A stretch of 52,763 nucleotides of DNA from CAXTSE01 sp964246985 (GTDB lineage: Bacteria > Actinomycetota > Actinomycetes > Actinomycetales > Microbacteriaceae): NCBI GenBank assembly GCA_964246985.1, contig CAXTSE010000020.1:1-52763 (forward strand), given 5' to 3'. The translations under genes and the position numbers were made by a program. Below, piece after piece: positions 21,484 to 28,235 of this stretch (position 1 is its first letter; every line of letters starts with the position of its first letter). A model generated the notes under the pieces. That model searched no databases, was not told where the DNA came from, and saw nothing but the letters and a program-made list of their open reading frames with translations.

Positions 21484-21827
21484 CTGGCGATCGTACGTCG
21501 TGAAGCTTCGGATGGATGCGGCGAGCGCCGCACCACGATTCTGGAACTTTCGGCGGCCTCAATCTGATCCAGTAGGCCCATGCCGGGGATGGGGGAACGG
21601 ACCTGAGCGCGATCTCTGATCACCCGCGGGGAGCTTCGTCACTTCCCGCACAGCACCTTGGCCCCATGTCGGCCGGGGGCTTTCTCGTGCTCCCCGAGGG
21701 GGTGCAATGCAACAGGGATGTCCTATGCAATGCACCAGAGCGGGGCATCGAGGCTCAGAAGGAGACGACCTCAGAACATCCGGAGCACAACGCCCGGCGA
21801 GTGCCAGAGAAGTCGATGAATAAGTGG
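21484..21827. other. Gene-poor stretch upstream of tRNA-Gly
   Basis: About 340 bases with no credible gene. A 44-codon frame (ATG at 21666, ending inside the tRNA) has no Shine-Dalgarno and resembles nothing. The stretch holds a short GC hairpin near 21659-21683 followed by TTTCT, and two exact copies of the palindromic nonamer TGCAATGCA (21703-21711 and 21726-21734) 23 bases apart. Confidence 0.5.
21703..21734. promoter_or_regulatory. Paired TGCAATGCA palindromes, candidate binding site
   Basis: Two exact copies of TGCAATGCA, each itself a 4-1-4 palindrome, start 23 bases apart. With their flanks (GGTGCA and TGCACC) they also form a larger inverted repeat with one mismatch. Confidence 0.35.
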
Positions 21828-21898
21828 AGGGGATGACGGGAATCGAACCCGCGTAGTCAGTTTGGAAGACTGAAGCTCTACCATTGAGCTACATCCCC
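21828..21898 (-). tRNA. tRNA-Gly (anticodon TCC)
   Basis: 71 bases. The acceptor GGGGATG pairs with CATCCCC, D-arm AGCTCAATGGTAGAGC, anticodon stem TCAGT/ACTGA enclosing CTTCCAA (anticodon TCC), and T-arm CGGGTTCGATTCCCG. CCA is not encoded. Confidence 0.97.
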
Positions 21899-21980
21899 GT
21901 GGACGTGAAGTTTCACGGGCCTCCGAGAGTCTAGCCGGTCGGCGCGGCGGGGCCGAAACGGGTCAGAGGTCGTGCGAGGC

Positions 21981-22006
21981 GTGGTCTCGACAGGCTCGAC
22001 CGGCGG
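21981..22006 (+). repeat. Dispersed GTCGAG...GTCGAGAC repeat, intergenic copy
   Basis: Just past the stop of the D,D-carboxypeptidase gene. Its reverse complement contains GGTCGAGCCTGTCGAGACC, the form closest to the consensus of the five copies in the window. Confidence 0.6.
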
Positions 22007-22027
22007 AGTGCAGACGGACCCTCCCGC

Positions 22028-23413
22028 TCACCCACCGAGGTCGAAGGGGTGGGTCAGTCGCCACGATGCGTCCGGCGGTGCGATCGTCCCGTCGAGGATG
22101 ACCGGCACGGTCACCGTGTTCGGGCCGGCGGTCCAGGTGACGCTGCCGACCGTCTCGCCGTCGGCGCCGGTGGTCAGGGTCGTGACGTCCATCGTGGTGG
22201 CGACGGGAGCATCCGACCAGGTGAACAGCGAGGCGCTCTTGCCCAGCACCATCTGCGCGGACTCGCCCCACGGGGTCGTGTAGGTGCCGACCGGATCGCC
22301 GAGCTTGCCCACGACGACCTGGTGGAACCCGGCCTTGACGCTCTCGAGCAACGCGACGGTGTCGCGGTTGACCCCGTCCCCGGACCCTCCGCCCAGGATG
22401 ACTCCCACGATCGTGAGCGGCTGGTCGGCTCCGACGTCGAGGGTCGACGAGAACAGCAGGTTCGAGCCGAACCCGTCGAGGGTTCCCGTCTTGAGACCCG
22501 TGATGCCGTCGACGCCCAGCAGGTTGTTCGTGTTGCCGACGGGCTCGAAGCCCGGCACCGACGTGGTCGGCATGGCGGCGATCCGGCTGACCACCGGATC
22601 CGCCATCGCGATCTTCCCGAGCGCGATCAGATCGACCGAGGTGCTCGTGTTGCGAGGGTCGATGCCGGTCGGCTCGACGATCGTCGTGCTCGTCAGCCCG
22701 TGAGCCGCGAGCCATGCCTTGGTGGCGCTGACATACGCGGCGTTCGATCCGAATGCCCAACCTGCGATCGCCTCCGCGTAGTTGGAGGCCGACGCGACGA
22801 GCATCGTCTCGAGCGCATCCTGCTCGCTCATCGAGCTGCCGATCGGCATGCGCGCGATCGTCGCACCGAGCACGTAGTACTTGTCGTAGAGCGCGTTGTC
22901 GGCCTTGTCGAACGTGAGGGTCGGGCCCGGATCATCCGCGCTGGCGAGCGGCTTCTTGCTCAGCACGACGAGCGCCGTGATCAGCTTGCTGATGCTCGCG
23001 ATCGGGAGCGCCTCGGCGCCGCCGGCCGTCATCCACACCCCGCTCGCGTCCGGCCCCAGGTAGGCATCCGCGCCCGAGACGCTGAGGGCGGATGCGCCGT
23101 ACGGCACCATCGTGACCGATGCGGCGGCCGGGCTGGCCACGTCGGGCACGATGGTCGCTGCAACCGCAGCGCCCACCGGAGCGGTCAGCGTGTAGCCGAC
23201 GTACCCGCCGACGAGACCGAGGATCACGACCGTCACGATCGCTCCGGCGATGCGACGACGGAGGCGACGCCGGCGCCGCACCTGCGGATCGACGGCGGCC
23301 TTCTGGGGAACCTGCTCGCTCCGCATCAGCTCGGCGAGCTGCGAGATCCCGTCGGATGCGCGTGCCATCAGGACCCCCGGAGTCGCGGTTGACGAGTTCT
23401 CATCATCGCGCAC
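22028..23413 (-). CDS. D-alanyl-D-alanine carboxypeptidase (S11 family, membrane-anchored)
   Basis: 461 residues. A cytosolic tail of about 54 residues rich in Arg (RRRRRLRRR) precedes one signal-anchor helix (IAGAIVTVVILGLVGGYVGYTL), so the enzyme is held on the outer face. The penicillin-binding motifs are SISK (Ser140, Lys143), SASN (208-211) where family members usually read SAN, and KTG (308-310). It trims D-Ala from peptidoglycan stem peptides and controls crosslinking. The C-terminal 120 residues form a beta-rich domain. The ATG at 23413 gives a complete anchor; a later Met at residue 16 is possible. It is the only gene between tRNA-Gly and the gap-containing gene. Confidence 0.88.
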   Translation of the reverse strand: MRDDENSSTATPGVLMARASDGISQLAELMRSEQVPQKAAVDPQVRRRRRLRRRIAGAIVTVVILGLVGGYVGYTLTAPVGAAVAATIVPDVASPAAASVTMVPYGASALSVSGADAYLGPDASGVWMTAGGAEALPIASISKLITALVVLSKKPLASADDPGPTLTFDKADNALYDKYYVLGATIARMPIGSSMSEQDALETMLVASASNYAEAIAGWAFGSNAAYVSATKAWLAAHGLTSTTIVEPTGIDPRNTSTSVDLIALGKIAMADPVVSRIAAMPTTSVPGFEPVGNTNNLLGVDGITGLKTGTLDGFGSNLLFSSTLDVGADQPLTIVGVILGGGSGDGVNRDTVALLESVKAGFHQVVVGKLGDPVGTYTTPWGESAQMVLGKSASLFTWSDAPVATTMDVTTLTTGADGETVGSVTWTAGPNTVTVPVILDGTIAPPDASWRLTHPFDLGG

Positions 23414-23482
23414 GTCACGGAAGTCGACAAGATCGGTGGTCTCTACAGGGCGGCTGCGCCGCCTACGTGACCAACGGCGCGG

Positions 23483-23670
23483 TCAGCTGGCGACGAGCAG
23501 CTCGGGTGCCTCGGAGTCGACGCGAATCGCGACGCAGGCGTGCGCCTCATCCCACGCCATCGCGAAGAAGGCGCTGGTCTCGATGGGACCGACCTCGCCG
23601 CACTCGAGNNNNNNNNNNCGAGGCAGCGGGGCTCGAACGCGCGGATCTCCAGGATCTCGATGTCTGCCAT
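23483..23670 (-). CDS. Small CxxC protein interrupted by an assembly gap
   Basis: The 5' part (from ATG at 23670) reads MADIEILEIRAFEPRC; the 3' part ends AHACVAIRVDSEAPELLVAS at 23483. Ten N (23609-23618) lie between, and across exactly ten bases the frames do not agree. Both gap edges carry CGAG. If the edges are joined on that overlap, the frame is restored and gives a 57-residue protein with a CLEC motif at residues 16-19 and another Cys at 41, a plausible small zinc or redox protein. This is a reconstruction; additional codons may be missing. No family recognised. Confidence 0.6.
23609..23618. other. Assembly gap (10 N)
   Basis: Ten N, a placeholder length, with CTCGAG on the left and CGAG on the right. 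The matching edges suggest that the true contig ends overlap. Confidence 0.95.
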
Positions 23671-23717
23671 GCGACCAGTGTGCGCATCCGCACCGACATT
23701 CCGGAGCGCCACACGCC

Positions 23718-23770
23718 ATGTGACGCAAACGCGCAGTGCGAGCGGGTGACACAGGGCGGATGCGTCACAT
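23718..23770. repeat. Inverted repeat ATGTGACGC ... GCGTCACAT
   Basis: Perfect 9-base arms separated by 35 bases (44 bases arm to arm, about four helical turns), with a further GGTGACAC inside the loop. It lies between the divergent CxxC gene and the tRNA-Pro promoter. Confidence 0.35.
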
Positions 23771-23834
23771 CGATCGCGCCACGATCGTCGCGACCGCGGA
23801 TGCCACGCCCAGCCAGGCGCGCATCCGATCCCGC

Positions 23835-23840
23835 TAGACT
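23835..23840 (+). promoter_or_regulatory. -10 element (TAGACT) for tRNA-Pro
   Basis: TAGACT lies 58 bases upstream of the tRNA 5' end, and a small GCCTG/CAGGC hairpin lies between them in the leader. Confidence 0.4.
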
Positions 23841-23898
23841 GTGCGAGGCCATTTTGCCTGCAGGAATTCAGGCGGCTACGGAACGTCGGCAATTCCAT

Positions 23899-23972
23899 CG
23901 GGGCGTAGCTCAGCTTGGTAGAGCGCCCGCTTTGGGAGCGGGAGGTCGCAGGTTCAAATCCTGTCGCCCCGA
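23899..23972 (+). tRNA. tRNA-Pro (anticodon TGG)
   Basis: 74 bases. The acceptor CGGGGCG pairs with CGCCCCG, D-arm AGCTCAGCTTGGTAGAGC, anticodon stem CCCGC/GCGGG enclosing TTTGGGA (anticodon TGG), and T-arm CAGGTTCAAATCCTG, discriminator A. It precedes tig, an arrangement common in actinobacteria. Confidence 0.97.
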
Positions 23973-24043
23973 CCGATCCGCGCGCACGTCCACCCAGACC
24001 ACGTCCATCCAGACCAGCAGAACAGAACAACAGGAGTCGCACC

Positions 24044-25450
24044 ATGGTCACCACGACCGTCGAGAAGCTCAGCCCGACCCGCGTCAAGCTCAGCATCACC
24101 GTCACCCCCGACGAGCTGAAGCCCAGCATCAAGCACGCCTACGAGCACATCGCCGAGTCGGTGACGATTCCAGGCTTCCGCAAGGGCAAGGTGCCGCCGC
24201 CCATCATCGACCAGCGCGTCGGCCGGGCCGAGGTGCTCAACCACGCCGTGAGCGACGGTCTCGACAAGTTCTACAAGATCGCCGCCGACGAGGAGAAGAT
24301 CCGCCCGCTCGGTCGCCCCGAGGCCGACATCACCCAGTGGCCCAGCGAGAAGGACTTCTCGGGCGACCTGCTCGTCACCGTCGAGGTCGACGTGCGCCCC
24401 GACTTCGACATGCCGAAGTACGACGGCATGAAGCTCGAGGTCGAGCCGGTCGAGGTCACCCCCGACGAGGTCGAGACCGAGCTCGAGAACCTGCGCACCC
24501 GCTTCGGCACCCTCGTCACCGTCGACCGCCCGGCCAAGACCGGCGACTTCGTCAGCCTCGACCTGACCGCCACCATCGGCGGCCAGGAGGTTGACACCGC
24601 CTCCAACATCTCCTACGAGCTGGGCTCGGGCGAGCTCATCGACGGGATCGACGACGCCCTCGACACCCTCACCGCCGGCGAGTCGACCACGTTCGAGTCC
24701 GACCTTCTCGGCGGAGACCACGAGGGCGAGAAGGCCCAGATCGCGGTCACCGTGCTCGGCGTCAAGGAGCGCGAGCTGCCCGAGGCCGACGACGACTTCG
24801 CCCAGATCGCCAGCCAGTTCGACACCATCGGCGAGCTGCGCGCCGACCTGCGTGAGCAGCTCGCGAAGTCGAAGGAGTTCGGCCAGGGCGTCGAGGCTCG
24901 CGACAAGATCGTCGACGCGCTGCTCGCGAAGGTCGAGATCCCGGTTCCCCAGAAGCTGATCGACGACGAGGTGCACCGTCACCTCGAGAACGAGAACCGC
25001 CTCGAGGACGACACCCACCGCGCCGAGGTCGCCGAGTCGAGCGAGAAGACGTTCCGCTCGCAGATCCTCCTCGACTCGATCGCCGAGAAGGAGGAGATCA
25101 AGGTCGGCCAGCAGGAGCTGACCTCGTACCTCGTCCAGGCATCGGCCCAGTACGGCATGGAGCCCGGTGAGTTCATCAAGGTGCTGCAGGAGAACGGACA
25201 GCTCCCCGCCATGATCGGCGAGGTCGCCCGTTCGAAGGCGCTGGCCTTCGTGCTCAGCAAGGCGAAGGTCGTCGACACGGCCGGCAAGTCCGTCGACGTG
25301 ACCGGCCTCACCGCCGGTGTGCTCGAGAGCGACGAGTCGGGCGACGCGTCCGAGCTGGTCGCGGCCGCCGAGCACGGCGACCACGCGGGCGGCAAGGACG
25401 CGCACGGCCGCAAGCCGGGCAACGAGCACTACGGGCACGACCACAAGTAG
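24044..25450 (+). CDS. tig: Trigger factor, ribosome-associated prolyl isomerase/chaperone
   Basis: 468 residues. The N-terminal ribosome-binding domain carries the signature GFRKGKVP at 44-51. The FKBP-type domain is central (KTGDFVSLDLTATIGGQEVD, ending near LGVKERELPEADDDF), and the helical C-terminal chaperone domain follows. Trigger factor docks at the ribosomal exit tunnel and holds nascent chains. An AGGAG sits eight bases before the ATG. The last 27 residues are unusual: His-, Gly- and Lys-rich (EHGDHAGGK, GNEHYGHDHK), with six His, resembling metal-binding tails of other FKBP chaperones such as SlyD. Its position before the clpP/clpX cluster fits a shared protein-quality role. Confidence 0.95.
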   Translation: MVTTTVEKLSPTRVKLSITVTPDELKPSIKHAYEHIAESVTIPGFRKGKVPPPIIDQRVGRAEVLNHAVSDGLDKFYKIAADEEKIRPLGRPEADITQWPSEKDFSGDLLVTVEVDVRPDFDMPKYDGMKLEVEPVEVTPDEVETELENLRTRFGTLVTVDRPAKTGDFVSLDLTATIGGQEVDTASNISYELGSGELIDGIDDALDTLTAGESTTFESDLLGGDHEGEKAQIAVTVLGVKERELPEADDDFAQIASQFDTIGELRADLREQLAKSKEFGQGVEARDKIVDALLAKVEIPVPQKLIDDEVHRHLENENRLEDDTHRAEVAESSEKTFRSQILLDSIAEKEEIKVGQQELTSYLVQASAQYGMEPGEFIKVLQENGQLPAMIGEVARSKALAFVLSKAKVVDTAGKSVDVTGLTAGVLESDESGDASELVAAAEHGDHAGGKDAHGRKPGNEHYGHDHK

Positions 25451-25460
25451 CGAATCTTGT

Positions 25461-25526
25461 CGGTCGAGCTTGTCGAGACCTCGCGCGAGCTGCTCAGGGG
25501 TCTGATCTCGACAGGCTCGATCAACG
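25461..25526. repeat. tig: Two facing copies of the dispersed repeat, hairpin after tig
   Basis: CGGTCGAGCTTGTCGAGACC (25461-25480) and GATCTCGACAGGCTCGATCA (25504-25523) are inverted copies of the same repeat and could form an imperfect hairpin ten bases after the tig stop. A terminator role is plausible. Confidence 0.55.
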
Positions 25527-25542
25527 ACGGGCGCGGGCGGCG

Positions 25543-25548
25543 TAGCGT
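25543..25548 (+). promoter_or_regulatory. -10 element (TAGCGT) for the leaderless DUF1697 gene
   Basis: TAGCGT followed by six bases and the ATG at 25555, without a Shine-Dalgarno. Confidence 0.45.
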
Positions 25549-25554
25549 GGTCTC

Positions 25555-26070
25555 ATGACCCGCTACGCCGCTCTTCTGCGTGGGGTCAACGTCGGCGGCG
25601 TGAACGTCAAGATGGCCGACCTCGCCGAGCTGGTGCGGTCGCTCGGGTTCACCGACGTGACCACGGTCCTCGCGAGCGGCAACGTCCTCTTCGAGACCGC
25701 GGATGCCGCATCCGCCGTCAAGGAGAGCCTCGAGACAGCGCTGCGCGAGCGATTCGGATACGAGGCGTGGGTGCACGTGCTGACGGCGGAGCGCATCGTC
25801 CAGCTCATCGCCGACTTCCCCTTCGAGCGCTCGGCCGACCGGCACGCGTATGTCGTGTTCGTGCTGAAGCCCGAGCTGCGCGACGACCTGCTCGCGGTCG
25901 AGCTCGACCCGGCCGTCGAGCAGGCCGCCGGCGGCGAGGGCGTCGTCTACTGGAGCGTGCCGAAGGGCTCGACGCTCGACAGCGCGCTCGGCAGGGCGCA
26001 GGCGTCCGCGCGGCACAAGCCGTGGCTCACGACGCGCAACCTGAACACGCTCGAGAAGCTCACGCGCTAG
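25555..26070 (+). CDS. DUF1697 family protein
   Basis: 171 residues. The start MTRYAALLRGVNVGGVNVKMADL, with LRGVNVGG, and the SGNVLFETADAA segment are diagnostic of DUF1697. The C terminus WSVPKGSTLDSALGRAQ...TTRNLNTLEKL is also typical. The family is cytosolic, alpha/beta, and of unknown activity; the TTRNxxT motif is nearly invariant and may be a functional site. The -10 sits six bases before the ATG, so the message is likely leaderless. The 3' end overlaps the convergent membrane-protein gene by 11 bases. Confidence 0.88.
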   Translation: MTRYAALLRGVNVGGVNVKMADLAELVRSLGFTDVTTVLASGNVLFETADAASAVKESLETALRERFGYEAWVHVLTAERIVQLIADFPFERSADRHAYVVFVLKPELRDDLLAVELDPAVEQAAGGEGVVYWSVPKGSTLDSALGRAQASARHKPWLTTRNLNTLEKLTR

Positions 26071-26515
26071 CGGGTGGGCGGCGCGCCGCGGAGGCGATGA
26101 GCAGCGCCAGCGTCACCCCGGCCCCGAACATCCCGTGGATGAACGCCGACGCGATGATGCCCGCCGCCGGGTTCGGGAGACCGGCCATGCCGGCGGCGCC
26201 GATGATCCACGAGATCGTGCAGGCCACCAGGAACGCCAGGATCACGCTGTCCCGTCGCGAGAACTCGGGCTCGGCTCCGCGCGCGCGGGCAGCGGCCCGC
26301 AGCGTGCGCAGCACGATGAGCGCGACGAGCAGTGCAGCCGCGGCGATGACGATCACCGCGAAGTTGCCCCAGCCGCGCTCGCCGTCCCGGTCGATGATCA
26401 GACCGGCGGATGCCACGAGCAGCGCCAGCGGGAGGGCGACCGTGAGCGGCGTGAGCGCTCGCGTCGCCAGGCGCCGGAACCGAGCCCAGCGCGGCGACTC
26501 ATCGTCGATGTGCAT
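26060..26515 (-). CDS. Hypothetical membrane protein (four helices)
   Basis: 151 residues. Helices: ALTPLTVALPLALLVASAGLI, FAVIVIAAAALLVALIVLRTL, ILAFLVACTISWIIGAAGMA and GIIASAFIHGMFGAGVTLALLI, with a charged cytosolic loop between helices 2 and 3. No family recognised. A TAGCGT -10 six bases before the ATG at 26515 suggests a leaderless message; this promoter faces away from the one for the nitroreductase gene. Codon use is like the neighbours. Confidence 0.7.
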   Translation of the reverse strand: MHIDDESPRWARFRRLATRALTPLTVALPLALLVASAGLIIDRDGERGWGNFAVIVIAAAALLVALIVLRTLRAAARARGAEPEFSRRDSVILAFLVACTISWIIGAAGMAGLPNPAAGIIASAFIHGMFGAGVTLALLIASAARRPPASA

Positions 26516-26521
26516 GGCGGG

Positions 26522-26527
26522 ACGCTA
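26522..26527 (-). promoter_or_regulatory. -10 element (TAGCGT) for the leaderless membrane-protein gene
   Basis: On the minus strand TAGCGT lies six bases before the ATG at 26515. Confidence 0.4.
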
Positions 26528-26579
26528 GACCCGTGGCCTGCGAGATCGCCGAAACTCGCGTCGCGGCGGCTCGCGTGTC

Positions 26580-26585
26580 TACGCT
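26580..26585 (+). promoter_or_regulatory. -10 element (TACGCT) for the leaderless nitroreductase gene
   Basis: TACGCT lies six bases before the ATG at 26592, and no ribosome binding site is visible. Confidence 0.4.
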
Positions 26586-26591
26586 CATCCC

Positions 26592-26999
26592 ATGCCTGCG
26601 AAGCCGATGGACGCCAAGGTGATCGAGCAGTTCCGTGCGGGAGGCGAGGTCGAGGGCTTCAGTCGCCGCAGACTGGTGCTCCTCACGACGACCGGGGAGT
26701 CCACGGGCCTGCCCCGCACCTCCCCGATGATGCACATGCCGACCGACGCCGGTGTGCTGGTGATCGCGTCGGCCAACGCGGCGCCCGAGCACCCGCAGTG
26801 GTTCAACAACCTGTTCGTCGAGCCGCGGGTGCACGTCGAGACGCCCGACGACGAGTTCGACGCGGATGCCGTGATCCTCGAGGGGGAGCGGCGCGAGGCC
26901 GAGTGGCAGCGCCTGATCAAGCGCTACCCGTTCTACGTGGAGCACCAGGCGAAGGTCGAGCGGGTCATCCCGATCGTCGAGCTCGTACGGGTGAGCTAG
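26592..26999 (+). CDS. Deazaflavin-dependent nitroreductase family (DDN-like) protein
   Basis: 135 residues, a split beta-barrel. Features: VIEQFRAGGEVEGFSRRRLVLLTTTGESTGLPRTSPMMHMP, where the TTGESTG...RTSP block contacts the F420/flavin phosphate, then ASANAAPEHPQWFNNLFVEPRVHVE (HPQWFNNL is the family signature), and a C-terminal helix with YPFYVEHQ. DDN-type proteins use coenzyme F420 and are widespread in actinobacteria; some reduce quinones or nitro compounds. Specificity here is unknown, and the organism's F420 pathway is not in the window. The stop overlaps the stop of the convergent TPR gene as CTAG. Confidence 0.87.
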   Translation: MPAKPMDAKVIEQFRAGGEVEGFSRRRLVLLTTTGESTGLPRTSPMMHMPTDAGVLVIASANAAPEHPQWFNNLFVEPRVHVETPDDEFDADAVILEGERREAEWQRLIKRYPFYVEHQAKVERVIPIVELVRVS

Positions 27000-27496
27000 A
27001 GCTCAGGCTGCTCGTCGAGCAGGGCGTCCGCGTAGGCGTGCACGGAGTGCTGGTACGCGGGCAGGGTCGGCGCGAGCACGTGGAGCACCGCCGCGAGGCC
27101 CTCGGCCGGCCGTCCCAGTGATGCCAGGGCGAGGGCGGCGAACGCCGTCGCGGCGGCCGCATAGGGCGAGTCGACACGGTCGGCGAACTCGGCGCGCAGC
27201 AGCTCGAGCGACTCCTCGGGGCGGCCGAGGTTCCGCACCGTCGAGGCGAGCTGGATCGTCACCCGCTGGCGACGGTCGTCGGGCAGGCCCGACTCGAGCG
27301 CTCGCCGGTAGAAGCCGACGGCCCCCTTCGGATCGCCCGAGGAATCACGGGCCCCGCCTCGCTCTGCGAGGGCGACCGCGTCATCCGGCTCGCGTTCGTC
27401 TGCCAGCGCATCGATCTCGGCCACCAGGTCGGCGTCGGCCAGCTCGCTCGCCCGCGCCCACACCGCGGCGACCCGCGCGTCCCAGTCATCGCTCAT
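26996..27496 (-). CDS. Tetratricopeptide-repeat protein
   Basis: 166 residues, all helical. TPR-like units are visible: DDAVALAERGGARDSSGDPKGAVGFYRRALESGL (about 38-71), RRQRVTIQLASTVRNLGRPEESLELLRAEF and AAATAFAALALASLGRPAEGLAAVLHVL. Such proteins are scaffolds or chaperone adaptors; this one resembles a small conserved actinobacterial TPR family without assigned partner. A TAGGGT element six bases before the ATG suggests a leaderless message. It is divergent from clpP1, and the 124-base gap between them holds the clpP1 control region. Confidence 0.78.
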   Translation of the reverse strand: MSDDWDARVAAVWARASELADADLVAEIDALADEREPDDAVALAERGGARDSSGDPKGAVGFYRRALESGLPDDRRQRVTIQLASTVRNLGRPEESLELLRAEFADRVDSPYAAAATAFAALALASLGRPAEGLAAVLHVLAPTLPAYQHSVHAYADALLDEQPEL

Positions 27497-27502
27497 GCTC
27501 CG

Positions 27503-27508
27503 ACCCTA
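27503..27508 (-). promoter_or_regulatory. -10 element (TAGGGT) for the leaderless TPR gene
   Basis: On the minus strand TAGGGT lies six bases before the ATG at 27496. Confidence 0.4.
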
Positions 27509-27536
27509 CGGGCAGGGCGGTTGCGACACCGGACTC

Positions 27537-27550
27537 TGCCCACGGCGAAC
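27537..27550 (+). promoter_or_regulatory. Candidate ClgR-binding site upstream of clpP1
   Basis: TGCCCACGGCGAAC matches 13 of 14 core positions of the corynebacterial ClgR motif CGCYNANRGCGWWS as I recall it. Its centre is about 46 bases before the start predicted from the TAGATT -10, a suitable place for an activator. clpP1P2 are known ClgR targets in other actinobacteria. Confidence 0.5.
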
Positions 27551-27577
27551 ACGGCGATGGAGGTCGCCCCCCGCCGA

Positions 27578-27583
27578 TAGATT
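27578..27583 (+). promoter_or_regulatory. -10 element (TAGATT) of clpP1
   Basis: TAGATT lies 37 bases upstream of the clpP1 ATG. There is no good -35 at the usual distance, consistent with activator dependence. Confidence 0.5.
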
Positions 27584-27620
27584 CGAACTCGACATCGCAA
27601 ACCGAAGGAGCCCCACCCTC

Positions 27621-28208
27621 ATGGCCGAAGCGTCATTCCAGCCGAGTGTCTTCGATCGACTTCTCAAGGACCGCATCATCTGGCTCGGTTCGGAGGTGCG
27701 CGACGACAACTCCAACGAGATCGCCGCCAAGCTCCTGCTTCTCGCCGCCGACGATGACAAGAAGGACATCTACCTCTACATCAACAGCCCCGGCGGCTCG
27801 ATCACGGCCGGCATGGCCATCTACGACACGATGCAGTACGTGCCGAACGACATCGTGACGGTCGGCATCGGCATGGCCGCGTCGATGGGCCAGTTCCTGC
27901 TGACCGCGGGCACCAAGGGCAAGCGCTACATCACGCCCAACGCGCGCGTGCTACTGCACCAGCCGTCCGGCGGATTCGGCGGAACCTCCAGCGACATCCA
28001 GACCCAGGCCGCGCTCATCATCGACATGAAGAACCGCCTCGCGCAGATCACCGCCGACGCCACCGGCAAGACGCTGCAGCAGGTCAACGAGGACGGTGAC
28101 CGCGACCGCTGGTTCAGCGCTCAGGAAGCCCTCGAGTACGGCTTCGTCGACCACATCCGCGAGTCGGCTGCCGATGTCATCGGCGGCGGCGGCACGGACA
28201 TCAGCTAA
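27621..28208 (+). CDS. clpP1: ATP-dependent Clp protease proteolytic subunit ClpP1
   Basis: 195 residues. Catalytic Ser lies in GIGMAASMGQFLL and His in ARVLLHQPSGG, with the expected Asp in the GDRDRW segment; YINSPGGSITAGMAIYDTMQ is the oxyanion region. ClpP forms the barrel of the ClpXP and ClpCP proteases. In actinobacteria the active particle is a mixed ClpP1P2 tetradecamer, and the second subunit follows 27 bases downstream. The ATG at 27621 has AAGGAG upstream; the N-terminal propeptide is short (AEASFQPSVFDRLLKDR). The predicted ClgR site suggests stress induction. Confidence 0.96.
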   Translation: MAEASFQPSVFDRLLKDRIIWLGSEVRDDNSNEIAAKLLLLAADDDKKDIYLYINSPGGSITAGMAIYDTMQYVPNDIVTVGIGMAASMGQFLLTAGTKGKRYITPNARVLLHQPSGGFGGTSSDIQTQAALIIDMKNRLAQITADATGKTLQQVNEDGDRDRWFSAQEALEYGFVDHIRESAADVIGGGGTDIS

Positions 28209-28235
28209 CCCGGCTCAGGACAGAGGACAGCAATC

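Noticed and set aside
21585..21605. GGGGATG followed by GGGGGAACGGACC, slightly like the tRNA-Gly 3' end, as a possible attachment-site remnant
   Set aside because: Only seven bases match exactly and the rest needs gaps; no integrase or second repeat is present.
21666..21835. 44-codon frame upstream of tRNA-Gly
   Set aside because: No Shine-Dalgarno or -10, ends inside the tRNA, no recognisable features; coding potential not supported.
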